A stretch of DNA of 64,000 nt, taken from NCBI GenBank assembly GCA_964568395.1, contig CAZMPN010000004.1, positions 1 through 64,000 on the forward strand, read 5' to 3'. The position numbers were made by a program, and so were the translations under genes. A model generated the notes under the pieces. That model saw nothing but the letters and a program-made list of their open reading frames with translations, searched no databases and was not told where the DNA came from. The stretch comes from UBA6016 sp964568395. GTDB taxonomy: Bacteria; Campylobacterota; Campylobacteria; Campylobacterales; UBA6016. Of the stretch, positions 18,078 to 27,069 are shown piece by piece; position 1 is the first letter of the stretch; every line of letters begins with the position of its first letter.

Positions 18078-18506
18078 TTAAGCGTTTAAAATTTCCTCTT
18101 TTTTTGCCTTTTTTAGCTCTTTGCACTCCTCTTTTGACGCCGCCGCCTCTTTTTCAATCTCAAACCATGCGTCGTTCATACTTTGGTCGTGGCAAGGCGG
18201 CGCAAACTCGCTGCTTTGGCTTAAGGCTTCGGCTTTGTCTGGGCATACCCTGACGCACTCGCTGCAGTATATGCAAAGATACGGATTGTAGTGGTAAGTG
18301 TAGTCGAAAGTCGTTCTATCCTGTGTAAAGAGTATCGCTCCCGGAGGGCACACCTCTTCGCATCGTAGGCACCAGATGCATTTTGGCTCATCGAAGAGTA
18401 TGAGTCCTCTGGCCTCTTCGTTTTTTGGACTCTTTTCGAACGGATAATTTATCGTCGCCGGCCTAGAGAAAATGTTTTTTAGGGCGTCAAGAGCAGATTT
18501 GATCAT
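18078..18506 (-). CDS. echF: Ech-type hydrogenase ferredoxin subunit (EchF/NuoI-like)
   Basis: 142-residue protein with two [4Fe-4S] motifs, CIWCLRCEEVCP and CIYCSECVRVCP, homologous to NuoI; it relays electrons between soluble ferredoxin and the small subunit. I place the start at the ATG at 18506, four bases after the echE stop with GGCGAGGTGA as ribosome binding site; an in-frame upstream start at 18542 would add twelve residues inside echE. The C-terminal 40 residues are unusually charged (KEECKELKKAKKEE). Last gene of the cluster. Confidence 0.9.
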   Translation of the reverse strand: MIKSALDALKNIFSRPATINYPFEKSPKNEEARGLILFDEPKCIWCLRCEEVCPPGAILFTQDRTTFDYTYHYNPYLCIYCSECVRVCPDKAEALSQSSEFAPPCHDQSMNDAWFEIEKEAAASKEECKELKKAKKEEILNA

Positions 18507-18510
18507 ATTG

Positions 18511-19596
18511 TCACCTCGCCGTGCACGACAAGCATGGGTCAAAAGAGGCTATTATCGCCGGAGCGTCGGCGTAGTTTTGACCTTTTAACGCCTCTATCAT
18601 TGCGGGCACCGAGCCGAAAGTCGGCGTTTTTATCCTAACCCTGTCTAGATATTGGCCTTTTGACGCTTTGACGTAGTAAAAGCACTCACCTCTTGGCGCC
18701 TCTATCCTCATATAGCTTTCGCCTTCCGGGGTTCCGCGTACTTTTGACGCTATATCGCCCTCCGGCAGCCCGTCCAACGCTCTCTCGATAAGGCCGATAC
18801 TCTCGAATATCTCCTTTAATCGGACCATATTTCTTGCATGTATATCGCCGCTTTCAAAAACGACGCTTTTGAAACCGAGCTCAGAATACGGCAAATAACC
18901 CGACTCGCCTCTTACGTCGAACTCTACTCCGCTAGCTCTTGCGAGCGGTCCTAGAACAGAGTTTCTAAGGGCGCTCTCTTTTGTTATGACGCCGACTCCT
19001 TTGTATTTCAATGAGAGGCTCCAGTTGTTTAAAAACAGCTCCTCTATTTCGAATATTTTCTCCTTCAGGATAGACAGCTTTTGTCTCATGGAGGCTTCTA
19101 TGTCTGCGCTCATATCCTTGTTGACTCCGCCTATGCAGACATAATCGAACTGTACGCGGTTGCCGGTCATCGCTTCCTGTGCTTCCATGACAAGCTCCCT
19201 GTCTTTCATTGTCCTCATGAAGAGCGCTTCAAAGCCTGCGTTTTCGGCGGTATGGGCGAGGCAGAGTAGATGCGAGTGTATACGATCTAGCTCGTTTGCT
19301 ATGAGGCGCAGATATGAGGCGCGTCTAGGCGCTTCAAGCTCCAGCAGCTCCTCTACGGCAAGAGTGTAGCATGTGGAGTGGATAATGGCGCAAAGTCCGC
19401 ATACGCGGGCTACTACGTAGCCCACCTGTTTGAATTTGAATTTCGTCGTACAGGCCAGCTCAACGCCTCTATGTACGTATCCGACATCCGCCTCGACGCC
19501 GATAATCTTTTCGTTTTCGCACTCGAAGCTAAAGCGCACGGGCTCCAGCAGCGCTATATGCTGGCTGCCGAGCGGTATATTTATGGTCTTGCTCAT
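18511..19596 (-). CDS. echE: Ech-type [NiFe] hydrogenase large subunit (EchE)
   Basis: Catalytic subunit of a group 4 energy-converting hydrogenase. Unlike NuoD, it keeps both nickel-binding motifs: RVCGLC (C66, C69) and DPCLSC (C355, C358). The 361-residue protein ends three residues after the last Cys, at CTAR, so there is no C-terminal extension for a maturation protease to remove. It overlaps echD by 4 bases. The expected role is H2 formation or oxidation linked to ferredoxin and ion pumping. Confidence 0.93.
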   Translation of the reverse strand: MSKTINIPLGSQHIALLEPVRFSFECENEKIIGVEADVGYVHRGVELACTTKFKFKQVGYVVARVCGLCAIIHSTCYTLAVEELLELEAPRRASYLRLIANELDRIHSHLLCLAHTAENAGFEALFMRTMKDRELVMEAQEAMTGNRVQFDYVCIGGVNKDMSADIEASMRQKLSILKEKIFEIEELFLNNWSLSLKYKGVGVITKESALRNSVLGPLARASGVEFDVRGESGYLPYSELGFKSVVFESGDIHARNMVRLKEIFESIGLIERALDGLPEGDIASKVRGTPEGESYMRIEAPRGECFYYVKASKGQYLDRVRIKTPTFGSVPAMIEALKGQNYADAPAIIASFDPCLSCTAR

Positions 19597-19940
19597 TTTA
19601 TACCCTTTAGCGGCGCACTCTCGCCGTCAAGCTCTATAAACATTCCTTTTACGCTTCCTTCGAAGTTGGCGTCCAGAAGGTCTCTTAGCTCCCCCTCATA
19701 CATCTTGGCCGTAGGCAAAATGTCGGACAGCGACGGCAGGAGCGCGTTCTCGGGAGCCTTGGCGTAAAAAACTTTCCACTCGTCTTTGGCTCCTATCTTC
19801 GTAAAGCACCATTGCAGCTCCAGTTCCCCATTTTCGAATAGGCCGTTAATGCAGACGAAATGCCAGACGGCTGAGTCGTAGAATTCGATGATTTTTTGCC
19901 TTATTTCGTTTAAAACTACCAGTTCTTTTACAGCTTTCAT
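19593..19940 (-). CDS. echD: Ech-type hydrogenase subunit EchD (NuoC-like)
   Basis: Small 115-residue subunit in the position of NuoC/EchD. Sequence conservation is weak, but a NuoC-like core (CINGLFENGELELQWCFTKI) and the position between small and large subunits support the call. It overlaps both neighbours by 4 bases, indicating translational coupling. It has no cofactor motif. Confidence 0.75.
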   Translation of the reverse strand: MKAVKELVVLNEIRQKIIEFYDSAVWHFVCINGLFENGELELQWCFTKIGAKDEWKVFYAKAPENALLPSLSDILPTAKMYEGELRDLLDANFEGSVKGMFIELDGESAPLKGIK

Positions 19941-20455
19941 ACTTTGCCCGCCATATTTGTTTTGTCTGTTTGGCCTTCAAATTCCGATATTTCGCCCATC
20001 AGTTTTTTAGGCTTCTCTATCGTTTTGCTCTTTTGCTCTAGGATCTCAAGGGCTTTTAAGACTGCGTCTATGATCTGCTCCGGATGCGGTGCGCAACCGC
20101 CGACATATACGTCTACCGGGATATATCTGTCTATACCGTCTTCGACGTTGTACATCCCGCGAAACACCCCTCCTGTGCTAGTACAAGAGCCGCATGCGAC
20201 TACGACTTTTGGTTCCGGTATTTGGGTATAGAGCTCCACCAGCCTCTCTCTGCTCCTCTTCGTCACCGGACCCGTAACCAAAAATATATCCGACTGTTTC
20301 GGATTGCCGGTATTTTTTACGCCGAGCCTCTCTAGGTCATATTTTGGCGCGAGGCAGGCGAGTATTTCTATATCGCATCCGTTGCAGCTTCCAGCATTGT
20401 AGTGGAGCAGCCACGGCGATTTTTTTCTGAACTTTTTTAAAAACTCTTTTATCAT
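19937..20455 (-). CDS. echC: Ech-type hydrogenase small subunit (EchC/NuoB-like)
   Basis: 172-residue electron-transfer subunit holding the [4Fe-4S] cluster next to the NiFe site. Cluster cysteines are C24/C27 (AGSCNGCDIE), C88/C91 (ACGSCTSTGG) and C121 (GGCAPHPEQ). The short length without the extra C-terminal clusters of uptake hydrogenases is typical of group 4 enzymes and complex I. It overlaps echB and echD by 4 bases each. Confidence 0.92.
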   Translation of the reverse strand: MIKEFLKKFRKKSPWLLHYNAGSCNGCDIEILACLAPKYDLERLGVKNTGNPKQSDIFLVTGPVTKRSRERLVELYTQIPEPKVVVACGSCTSTGGVFRGMYNVEDGIDRYIPVDVYVGGCAPHPEQIIDAVLKALEILEQKSKTIEKPKKLMGEISEFEGQTDKTNMAGKV

Positions 20456-21273
20456 GCGGCTACCCAGATTATGATGTTTGCCGCCGCAAGGGTGAAAGAA
20501 AAAGCGTATACGATTTTGATAAGCTCTTTATAGCGCACCCTTGCCGTAGAGTTGTCGGCGACAAGGACTGCTAAAAACGCCAAGACGGCCAGAGATATAC
20601 CGAAGATGAAATCGTTTGCGCCGAACAAGAAGACAAGGGTAAACACGAAGAGCATATCAAGCCATCTGGCGGTATAGACGGCTTCATAGAATATGCCCGA
20701 ATACTCTATTTCGGCGCCCCCTACGATCTCCTGATGGGCCTCCGCCGCATCAAACGGCGATTTTTTGAGAAGCCCCGGAAGGGCGATGAGCAGCGCGGTA
20801 AAAGACAGGAATATGGAACCGAACTGGATATCTGAAGAGAGTATCCTCGATACCTCGAAACTGCCGCTTTTTAGATAAAAATCTACGGCTATAAGTATAA
20901 GTACCGGCTCGAGCGCGCTAAGAGCCAGAAGCTCCCTTGTCGCGCCTATTCGGCTGTATGTCGATTTTGCCGAGTATGCCCCTATGATGAGAAGCGACGT
21001 CGATAGAAGATGGAAAAATATAGCCACAAGCAGATCGCCGCCATAGAAGAGAATGGATAGCGCCACCCACGCCGCAAAAAAATGGGCTACCCCCATAATG
21101 GCATGGTACGAGTGGATAACCATCGGACGCTTGTCGGTTAGCTTGAATAGGTCATAAAAAGGTTGCAAAATAGGCGGTCCTTTGCGCGACTGCATCCTTG
21201 CCTTTAGTTTTCTCTCAAACCCGTACAGCAATCCGCCAAATAACGGCGCAAAAATAGTAAGTAAAAAGCTCAT
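20452..21273 (-). CDS. echB: Ech-type hydrogenase membrane subunit EchB (NuoH-like)
   Basis: 273-residue integral membrane protein homologous to NuoH, with about seven or eight hydrophobic segments. The amphipathic loop KARMQSRKGPPILQPFYDL and the later DAAEAHQEIVGGAEIEYSG are NuoH/EchB signatures at the junction of membrane and peripheral arms. I use the ATG at 21273, which overlaps the echA stop as ATGA; longer in-frame starts lie within echA and give a non-membrane leader. Confidence 0.92.
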   Translation of the reverse strand: MSFLLTIFAPLFGGLLYGFERKLKARMQSRKGPPILQPFYDLFKLTDKRPMVIHSYHAIMGVAHFFAAWVALSILFYGGDLLVAIFFHLLSTSLLIIGAYSAKSTYSRIGATRELLALSALEPVLILIAVDFYLKSGSFEVSRILSSDIQFGSIFLSFTALLIALPGLLKKSPFDAAEAHQEIVGGAEIEYSGIFYEAVYTARWLDMLFVFTLVFLFGANDFIFGISLAVLAFLAVLVADNSTARVRYKELIKIVYAFSFTLAAANIIIWVAA

Positions 21274-23108
21274 ATGTTTAGCATCCCTACCGTGATTATT
21301 GCGGCAAATAGCAGTAGCGAAATTACCGATAGCGCGCCTTCTACTTTTTTTGCCGGCTCGAAGTAAAAAGAGTAGGCGTTGGTCTCTAGCCTCTCGCCGC
21401 AGCTGTAAGGTTTTGCTATATCTACGCCTTTTATTTTGATGCGAGACGCTAGTATCGGTATAAGTCCCAGCAGAATGAGCGCCGCCAGAATATGCCAAAA
21501 CTCCAGCACGCCAAAAGGCATCGCGATTCCGAAAAAACCGCCCTCCAGCATAACTATCTTGCCGGTAATAAACTCCGCATTAGCCTTAAAAAATGTGCCG
21601 AGCGCTTTTGAGACGAAGACGGCGAATAGCAGCAAAAATAGACCGAGCGACAGAGGCGCGGCAAGGTATGAAATATCCTCGCCGAACTTAGCCTCCTTGC
21701 CGCTCGCCACAAATCTGCCGACGGTCTTGAAGTAGAGCAGAGTCAAGGCTACGCTGCCCACGGCTATGAACAGTATTAGCAGCGCGGTAAACACTCCGGC
21801 CAAGGAGGTCGCGCCTTCGTACGCCAACCACTTGGCAAAAAATACGCCAAACGGAGGCAATGCGATAGACAAAAATCCAAGAGTGATGAGCGATGTGAGA
21901 ATCGGCGCTTGCCCGATTAATCCCTCTATGCCCTCGATGCTTTTTACGTGATGACGCTTTTCAAGAATTCCGGCGCACATGAAAAGCATAGCCTTGGATA
22001 CCCCGTGGAATATGATAAGAAGGAGGCACGCGACCACTGTTAGCGGCGTCCCTAGGGATGCGGTTAGTATCATGAGCCCGAGCAGGGAAATAGTGGAGTA
22101 GGCGAGTATTTTTTTGAAATTCTCCTCCCTTAACGCCAAGGCCGCGGATGCCAGAAACGATAGCGCCCCGACAATCGAGATCAGGCCTCCAAGCAGCGTG
22201 CCGCCGATAGCCGGAGATATTTTGAGTATTAGATACGGGGCTATTTTTACCATCGTGGACGAATGTAGTATCGCGCTGACCGGGGTAGGAGCCACCATAG
22301 CCCCTAATAGCCAGTTTGAAAAAGGCATCTGCGCGCCTTTTATCATCGCGGCGATAGAGATAAAGGCGCATATCGCCATCAAATATGCGCCGCCGTGCAC
22401 CAAGATTTCGGAGATGTAGACCGTATGGAGCTGGGCTTTTGCTATGAATGCCGCAAAAAGCAGCGCGGCTCCCCCGATTTGGTTCATCCAGAGCGCGGTT
22501 ATCGCGTTTTCTTTCGACTCTTTGTTGTCCCTAAAGCCGATGAGCCAGAAGCTTGCGAGAGTAGTAAGCTCAAAGAACAAAAAGAGCCATTTGATATTAT
22601 CGGCGGACACAAGCAAGTTCATAACGCCCAGAAACGCTATCAAAATCGCCAAAAATCTAGCTCTCGCCCCTATATCTGCCGTCTCGTCTTTGATATATCT
22701 GACGGCGTATACGACGATGACGGAGCCGACTATATTGATAAGCAAAAACATGAAGACCGAGAGTCTGTCTACGACTATATCGTCCGCGCTTTTTGCCTCA
22801 AAACCCTCCATTGCGAACAAAACGGCGGCCTGCAAGACGGATAAAAAAATGACCTTTTTGTTTTGGCTTTTGAAGCCTATGTAGACAAAATACGATAGAA
22901 GCAGGAAGTCTACGATTAAAAACGGAGTATTTAGGAATGAGGCCTGTATCGGCACCCTTGCGTCATAGTATATATACGAAAGAACGGACGCGGCTATAAG
23001 CAGCACGGAGCTTGCGAGCGCCGCCCCCGACGCAAAACGGGGCAGCAAAAAAGCCGTCGCCCCCGCTAAAAAAGGAAGCAAAAAAAGAGTCAAAATATAC
23101 TCTTGCAT
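21270..23108 (-). CDS. echA: Ech-type hydrogenase antiporter-like subunit EchA (NuoL-like)
   Basis: 612-residue membrane protein of the NuoL/Mrp antiporter family with roughly 15 hydrophobic segments. A family hallmark is PFSNWLLGAMVAPTPVSAILHSSTMVK, with the pumping Lys/Glu region before it. It should translocate protons or sodium ions for the complex. It is the first gene of echABCDEF, 59 bases downstream of gltX; TACAAT at 23137-23142 on the minus strand may be a -10 but has no clear -35. Confidence 0.92.
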   Translation of the reverse strand: MQEYILTLFLLPFLAGATAFLLPRFASGAALASSVLLIAASVLSYIYYDARVPIQASFLNTPFLIVDFLLLSYFVYIGFKSQNKKVIFLSVLQAAVLFAMEGFEAKSADDIVVDRLSVFMFLLINIVGSVIVVYAVRYIKDETADIGARARFLAILIAFLGVMNLLVSADNIKWLFLFFELTTLASFWLIGFRDNKESKENAITALWMNQIGGAALLFAAFIAKAQLHTVYISEILVHGGAYLMAICAFISIAAMIKGAQMPFSNWLLGAMVAPTPVSAILHSSTMVKIAPYLILKISPAIGGTLLGGLISIVGALSFLASAALALREENFKKILAYSTISLLGLMILTASLGTPLTVVACLLLIIFHGVSKAMLFMCAGILEKRHHVKSIEGIEGLIGQAPILTSLITLGFLSIALPPFGVFFAKWLAYEGATSLAGVFTALLILFIAVGSVALTLLYFKTVGRFVASGKEAKFGEDISYLAAPLSLGLFLLLFAVFVSKALGTFFKANAEFITGKIVMLEGGFFGIAMPFGVLEFWHILAALILLGLIPILASRIKIKGVDIAKPYSCGERLETNAYSFYFEPAKKVEGALSVISLLLFAAIITVGMLNI

Positions 23109-23167
23109 CTTTTGCCTATTCTTTTGGATTTTCTAGATTGTATCCAAAAAAATTTACGTGGGAGTTA

Positions 23168-24541
23168 CTATTTTGACAAAAACTTTTCGATTCTTTTTAC
23201 GCTCTCCTCTTTGCCGACTATCGCCAGCAGTTCGTTAACGGAAGGACTTTGCGTGGAGCCCGTCAGCGCGATCCTTAGAGGCATTCCAAGACGCGGCATT
23301 TTGAGCTCTCTTGCGGCCAGAAATTCTTCAACTGCGGCCTTAAACTCGTTTTCGTCTTTTGCGTTTGAGGTTTGCAGCGCCGCAGCGAAGCCGCTTAGTA
23401 TCTCTTTCGCCTCGTCGTTAATATTTTTAGCGACCGCCGCTTCGTCGTAGCTTGTCGGCGCTTTTGTCATCGAGTTTATCGTGGCGGCCAAATCCACGAG
23501 CGTCTTTGCTCTCTCGAGAGCGTTTTTGAACAGCAGCTCCTCGTTCTGGCCAAAGCTGTCGCACCCGAAATCTTTTAGCAATGTTTTTAGTTCGCCTATA
23601 GGCGTCTTCTTTAGGTATTCACCGTTTATCCAGTTGAGTTTTTCAAGGTTGTATTGGCTTGCCGATTTGTTGATATTGCTTGGATCAAAGAGGCTTAGCA
23701 TCTCATCCATCGAGAAGAGCTCCTGGTCGCCGTGAGACCATCCTAGACGCACCAGAAAGTTTAGAAGAGCCTGCGGCAGATAGCCTAGCGTCTTATACTC
23801 CATTACGTCGGCGGCCCCGTCTCTTTTTGAGAGTTTTTTGCCGCCTTCCCCTAGTATCATAGGCACGTGGTAGAACTTCGGCACTTTAAAGCCTAGCGCT
23901 TCGTACAGCACTATCTGTTTTGGGGTGTTGCTGGTGTGGTCGTCCCCTCTGATAACTTCCGTTACGCCCATGAGCGCATCGTCTATTACGACTACGAAGT
24001 TGTATGTAGGCGTTCCGTCGCTTCTTGCGATGATAAAGTCGTCAAGCTCTTTTGCCCCGAAAGAGAGCTTTCCTTTTACGCCGTCATCGAACTCTATCAC
24101 GCCTTCGAGCGGAGCTTTTATCCGCACCACCGGTTCCACACCTTCTCTTGGCGGCAGTTTGCCGTCCCTATATCTGCCGTCATATCTCGGCTGCTGTCCT
24201 GAAGCTTGCTGCTCCTCTCTTAATGCGTCCAGCTCCTCTTTTGACATATAACAGTAGTACGCCTTGCCTTCGTCTAGCAGCTTTTTGACATACTCTTTGT
24301 AGATATCGAATCTCTTTGATTGGTACGTCACTTCGCCGTCGTAGTTCAGGCCTACCCAATCAAACGCCTCCAGTATCGCTTTGAGCGCCTCTTCGGAGTT
24401 TCTCGAGAGGTCCGTATCCTCTATTCTGAGGAGGAACTTACCGTTGTTTTTTCTTGCCCAAAGCCAACTGAACAGCGCCGTTCTGAGGCCTCCGATATGC
24501 AAAAAGCCCGTAGGAGATGGGGCGAATCTTGTTACTACCAT
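23168..24541 (-). CDS. gltX: Glutamyl-tRNA synthetase
   Basis: Class I synthetase charging tRNA-Glu (and possibly tRNA-Gln, since many Campylobacterota carry two GltX and use the amidotransferase route). The HIGH-type motif is PTGFLHIGGLRTALF and the KMSKS equivalent is KKLSKRDGA. The 457 residues fit the family. Whether this is the discriminating or the tRNA-Gln-misacylating copy cannot be told here. Its stop is 59 bases before echA. Confidence 0.94.
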   Translation of the reverse strand: MVVTRFAPSPTGFLHIGGLRTALFSWLWARKNNGKFLLRIEDTDLSRNSEEALKAILEAFDWVGLNYDGEVTYQSKRFDIYKEYVKKLLDEGKAYYCYMSKEELDALREEQQASGQQPRYDGRYRDGKLPPREGVEPVVRIKAPLEGVIEFDDGVKGKLSFGAKELDDFIIARSDGTPTYNFVVVIDDALMGVTEVIRGDDHTSNTPKQIVLYEALGFKVPKFYHVPMILGEGGKKLSKRDGAADVMEYKTLGYLPQALLNFLVRLGWSHGDQELFSMDEMLSLFDPSNINKSASQYNLEKLNWINGEYLKKTPIGELKTLLKDFGCDSFGQNEELLFKNALERAKTLVDLAATINSMTKAPTSYDEAAVAKNINDEAKEILSGFAAALQTSNAKDENEFKAAVEEFLAARELKMPRLGMPLRIALTGSTQSPSVNELLAIVGKEESVKRIEKFLSK

Positions 24542-24553
24542 TTTTATCGTTTC

Positions 24554-25405
24554 CTAAAATTTTTTGCGAATTTTACCAAAATCTAGGCTAAACTCGCTGC
24601 CGCTATTTACTTCGGAGCGAATGAACAGCTCTACGCCGTTTTCGTCGCAAAACTCTTTAACGAGGAATAGCCCTATTCCGCGTCCGGAACCGGAGCCGTT
24701 TTCCTGGTAGTACCTGTCAAAAATTTTTATCAGTTCGTCTTCCGCTATTCCGCAGCCGCTATCTTTTACGGTTAGGACGCCGTTTTTGAAGGTTACCTCC
24801 ACAAATCCGGCTCCGGTAAATTTGAGGGCGTTTGATAGAAGGTTTGCAAGGGCCAGCGAAAACCCTTTTTTGTCTATAAAGATATTTTTGCTTTCTAGCT
24901 CCGCCGTAAGAGCTATCCCTTTTTTTAAAAAAGCGTCTTCTATCAAGGCTATTTCCGCCTCTATCGCTTCTTTGGCGTCAAAAACCGTTTTTTGGTTTAG
25001 TTTGGCCTCTTTTTTTGCAAAATATTCAAGATTTTCATACAGATCCAGAAGTTTCGCGCAGGCGAGCTCTATTCGGGATAGTTTTTTAAGCCCCGCTTCG
25101 TCCGCCGTTTTCTTGAGCATCGAAGTGTTCGTCCTTATGGTGGCTACAGGCGTATTTATCTCGTGCATCGTATCCTCTATCAGAAGCCTGAAGTTTCTGA
25201 TAGGCGCGTAAAAGAGCTCGGTAAGGCTATGCGCCAGATATATGGAGGCCATCGTGGTAAACAAAAATAGCGTAGCTATGATGGCGTATTCGAAATCGCC
25301 CATGCCGTACGTCCTTGAGAGGATAAACACGGCAAATCCGAACAGGAAGCTGTTGATGCCGATGATTCCGACGGAGAAAAGCAGCAGCTCTTTTTTAATC
25401 CTCAA
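24554..25405 (-). CDS. Sensor histidine kinase
   Basis: 283 residues: two N-terminal membrane segments (about 8-29 and 40-60) with almost no periplasmic loop, a phosphoacceptor helix MHEINTPVATIRTN (His near residue 82), and an ATPase domain with N box NLLSNALKF, G1 DSGCGI and G2 GRGIGLFLV. It probably senses a membrane or cytoplasmic signal. The start is TTG and overlaps the stop of the response regulator gene, so the two form a pair. Confidence 0.88.
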   Translation of the reverse strand: MRIKKELLLFSVGIIGINSFLFGFAVFILSRTYGMGDFEYAIIATLFLFTTMASIYLAHSLTELFYAPIRNFRLLIEDTMHEINTPVATIRTNTSMLKKTADEAGLKKLSRIELACAKLLDLYENLEYFAKKEAKLNQKTVFDAKEAIEAEIALIEDAFLKKGIALTAELESKNIFIDKKGFSLALANLLSNALKFTGAGFVEVTFKNGVLTVKDSGCGIAEDELIKIFDRYYQENGSGSGRGIGLFLVKEFCDENGVELFIRSEVNSGSEFSLDFGKIRKKF

Positions 25406-26057
25406 GACGGTAGCCGATACCTTTGATATTTACGATGGACTCTGCGCCTAGAATCTTTTTTAGGGAGTTGACGTAGACCCTGATGCTGCCGTAGCTAGGT
25501 TCTTTGCTTGCCGGCCACAACTCCCTTTCTATCGTCTCCAGCGTAACTGTGCTGTTTTTGTATTTTACGAAAAGGGCAAGCAGCTCCAGCTCTTTTTGGC
25601 TAAGGTCTATTTCACCATCTCCGCCGAGGAGCTTTTTTTTGTCTAGATCAAAGGAGAGGTTGTTTCTTAGGGGAATCGTTTTCGATTTTTGTCCAAAGGA
25701 GTCTCTTAGCTTGGATTTTATTCTGGCTATAAGCTCCTCCGGGGCGCAAGGTTTTCTTATAAAATCGTCGGAGCCGCCCTCGAAACACTCTACCGCCACT
25801 TGCGGGGATTTGTGGCTTGTGAGCATAATCACGGGCCTATTATCTCCAAACGCCCTCAGCTCCCTTAAAAGCTCTATACCGCTTTTTTGGCCCAGATTTA
25901 TATCTAGCAGATAGAGGTCAAACAGTTCGCCAAAACCTATCTCTATCGCCTCTTCGTAGCTTGCCGCCTCTCGTACCTTGAAGCCTTCCAGTTCGAGTAG
26001 CTCGGCCGTGCTCTCCCTAAAAAGCGAATCATCCTCGACGAACAGGATCTTACTCAA
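25395..26057 (-). CDS. OmpR-family response regulator
   Basis: 220 residues: receiver domain with acidic pocket FVEDD, phosphoacceptor Asp in DLYLLDINLG and Lys in IRKPCAPEE, then a winged-helix DNA-binding domain ending VYVNSLKKILGAESIVNIKGIGYRLED (shown here only as landmark; key parts YVNSLKK and KGIGYRLE). I choose the TTG at 26057, which overlaps the pyrC stop and follows GGAGGG; this yields MSKILFVEDD, whereas longer starts run through pyrC. Partner of the adjacent kinase. Confidence 0.88.
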   Translation of the reverse strand: MSKILFVEDDSLFRESTAELLELEGFKVREAASYEEAIEIGFGELFDLYLLDINLGQKSGIELLRELRAFGDNRPVIMLTSHKSPQVAVECFEGGSDDFIRKPCAPEELIARIKSKLRDSFGQKSKTIPLRNNLSFDLDKKKLLGGDGEIDLSQKELELLALFVKYKNSTVTLETIERELWPASKEPSYGSIRVYVNSLKKILGAESIVNIKGIGYRLED

Positions 26058-27069
26058 CGCCCAAAACCCTCCAGCTGCATCTCTCCCCCGCAAACAGCGG
26101 AACAACTTCGGCTTTTTGGTTTTTGCATGTCGTCGGCACAACGTATTCGGACTTATCCAGAAGCACCAATTTTTCAGGCGGGCAGATGCCGTATATGGCC
26201 TGAGCGTTGTCGGAGACGAATTTTTGCAGGTTTTCTAGTTTGCCGTGTTTTTCGAATATCTCTACCAGCTTCGGAAGTATTGCCGGCGCGCTAAATATCC
26301 CGGCCGGGGCTAGGCCGCTCTCTTTTGCCTCTTTTGGATGAGGCGCGCTATCGGAGCCGAACATTATCTTTGGATTTGCGCTAAGCGCCGCCTCCAAAAC
26401 GGCGTCACGGTCCTCTTCGGTTTTTACGACCGGTTTGCAAAATAGGTGCGGGTTCATCTTTTCGCCCATCAGATCGTCTACCGTTAGCGTCATGTGGTGC
26501 AGCGTAATGGTCGCATAGATATTTTCATAGTCGGCGACTAGTTTTAGCCCCTCTTTGCTGCTTATGTGTTCGAACATTATTTTGAGCTTCGGGAACCTCT
26601 TTGCTATATACTCCAAGATGGGCAGGAAGTTTTGCTCTCTTAAAAACAGATTGTGGCTATGGGTTTCGGCGTGTACGGAGAGCGGAATATTTAACTCCTC
26701 CATCGCTTTTAGCTGCGGCTCCAGGGAGTCTATGTTTTTGGCGCCTTCTTCCGAATTGGTGGTAACGCCGGCCGGATAAAGCTTCATGGCTATTACGTGG
26801 GCTGCCGCCTCTTCCAAAAACGCGTCGTCGTAGTTTTTTAAGAACATAGTCATATAGGGCAAAAACAGATTATCGCCGCACGCTTCCAATATCCTTTTGC
26901 GATAAGAGTGGAGGGCATCCATCGTAGTGATTGGAGGGGTGATGTTTGGCATTATGACCCCTCCGGCAAACTCTTCGGCGGAATACGGAGCCACTAGACG
27001 TAGCATGTCGCCGTCTCTGAGGTGCAGGTGCATATCGAGAGGCGATTTTATGGTCATCGTTTGCATCAT
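26050..27069 (-). CDS. pyrC: Dihydroorotase, class II
   Basis: Third step of pyrimidine synthesis: carbamoyl-aspartate to dihydroorotate. Metal ligands DMHLHLRDG, the carboxylated Lys in AMKLYPAG, the histidines in SVHAETH and FEHISS, and the Asp in MFGSDSAPH are all present. The 339-residue class II form is the active enzyme here, in contrast to the ligand-less paralogue at 52380. Start ATG 27069 shares a base with the manB stop (TGATG); ATG 27066 is also possible. Confidence 0.95.
   Translation of the reverse strand: MMQTMTIKSPLDMHLHLRDGDMLRLVAPYSAEEFAGGVIMPNITPPITTMDALHSYRKRILEACGDNLFLPYMTMFLKNYDDAFLEEAAAHVIAMKLYPAGVTTNSEEGAKNIDSLEPQLKAMEELNIPLSVHAETHSHNLFLREQNFLPILEYIAKRFPKLKIMFEHISSKEGLKLVADYENIYATITLHHMTLTVDDLMGEKMNPHLFCKPVVKTEEDRDAVLEAALSANPKIMFGSDSAPHPKEAKESGLAPAGIFSAPAILPKLVEIFEKHGKLENLQKFVSDNAQAIYGICPPEKLVLLDKSEYVVPTTCKNQKAEVVPLFAGERCSWRVLGVE

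Noticed and set aside
21274..21498. Longer N-terminus for echB
   Set aside because: It lies inside echA and encodes a basic non-membrane stretch; ATGA overlap at 21270-21273 is the natural start.
18078..23108. Complex I (nuo) fragment
   Set aside because: The NuoD-like subunit has four nickel cysteines and the order is echABCDEF; NuoE, F, G, J, K, M and N are absent.
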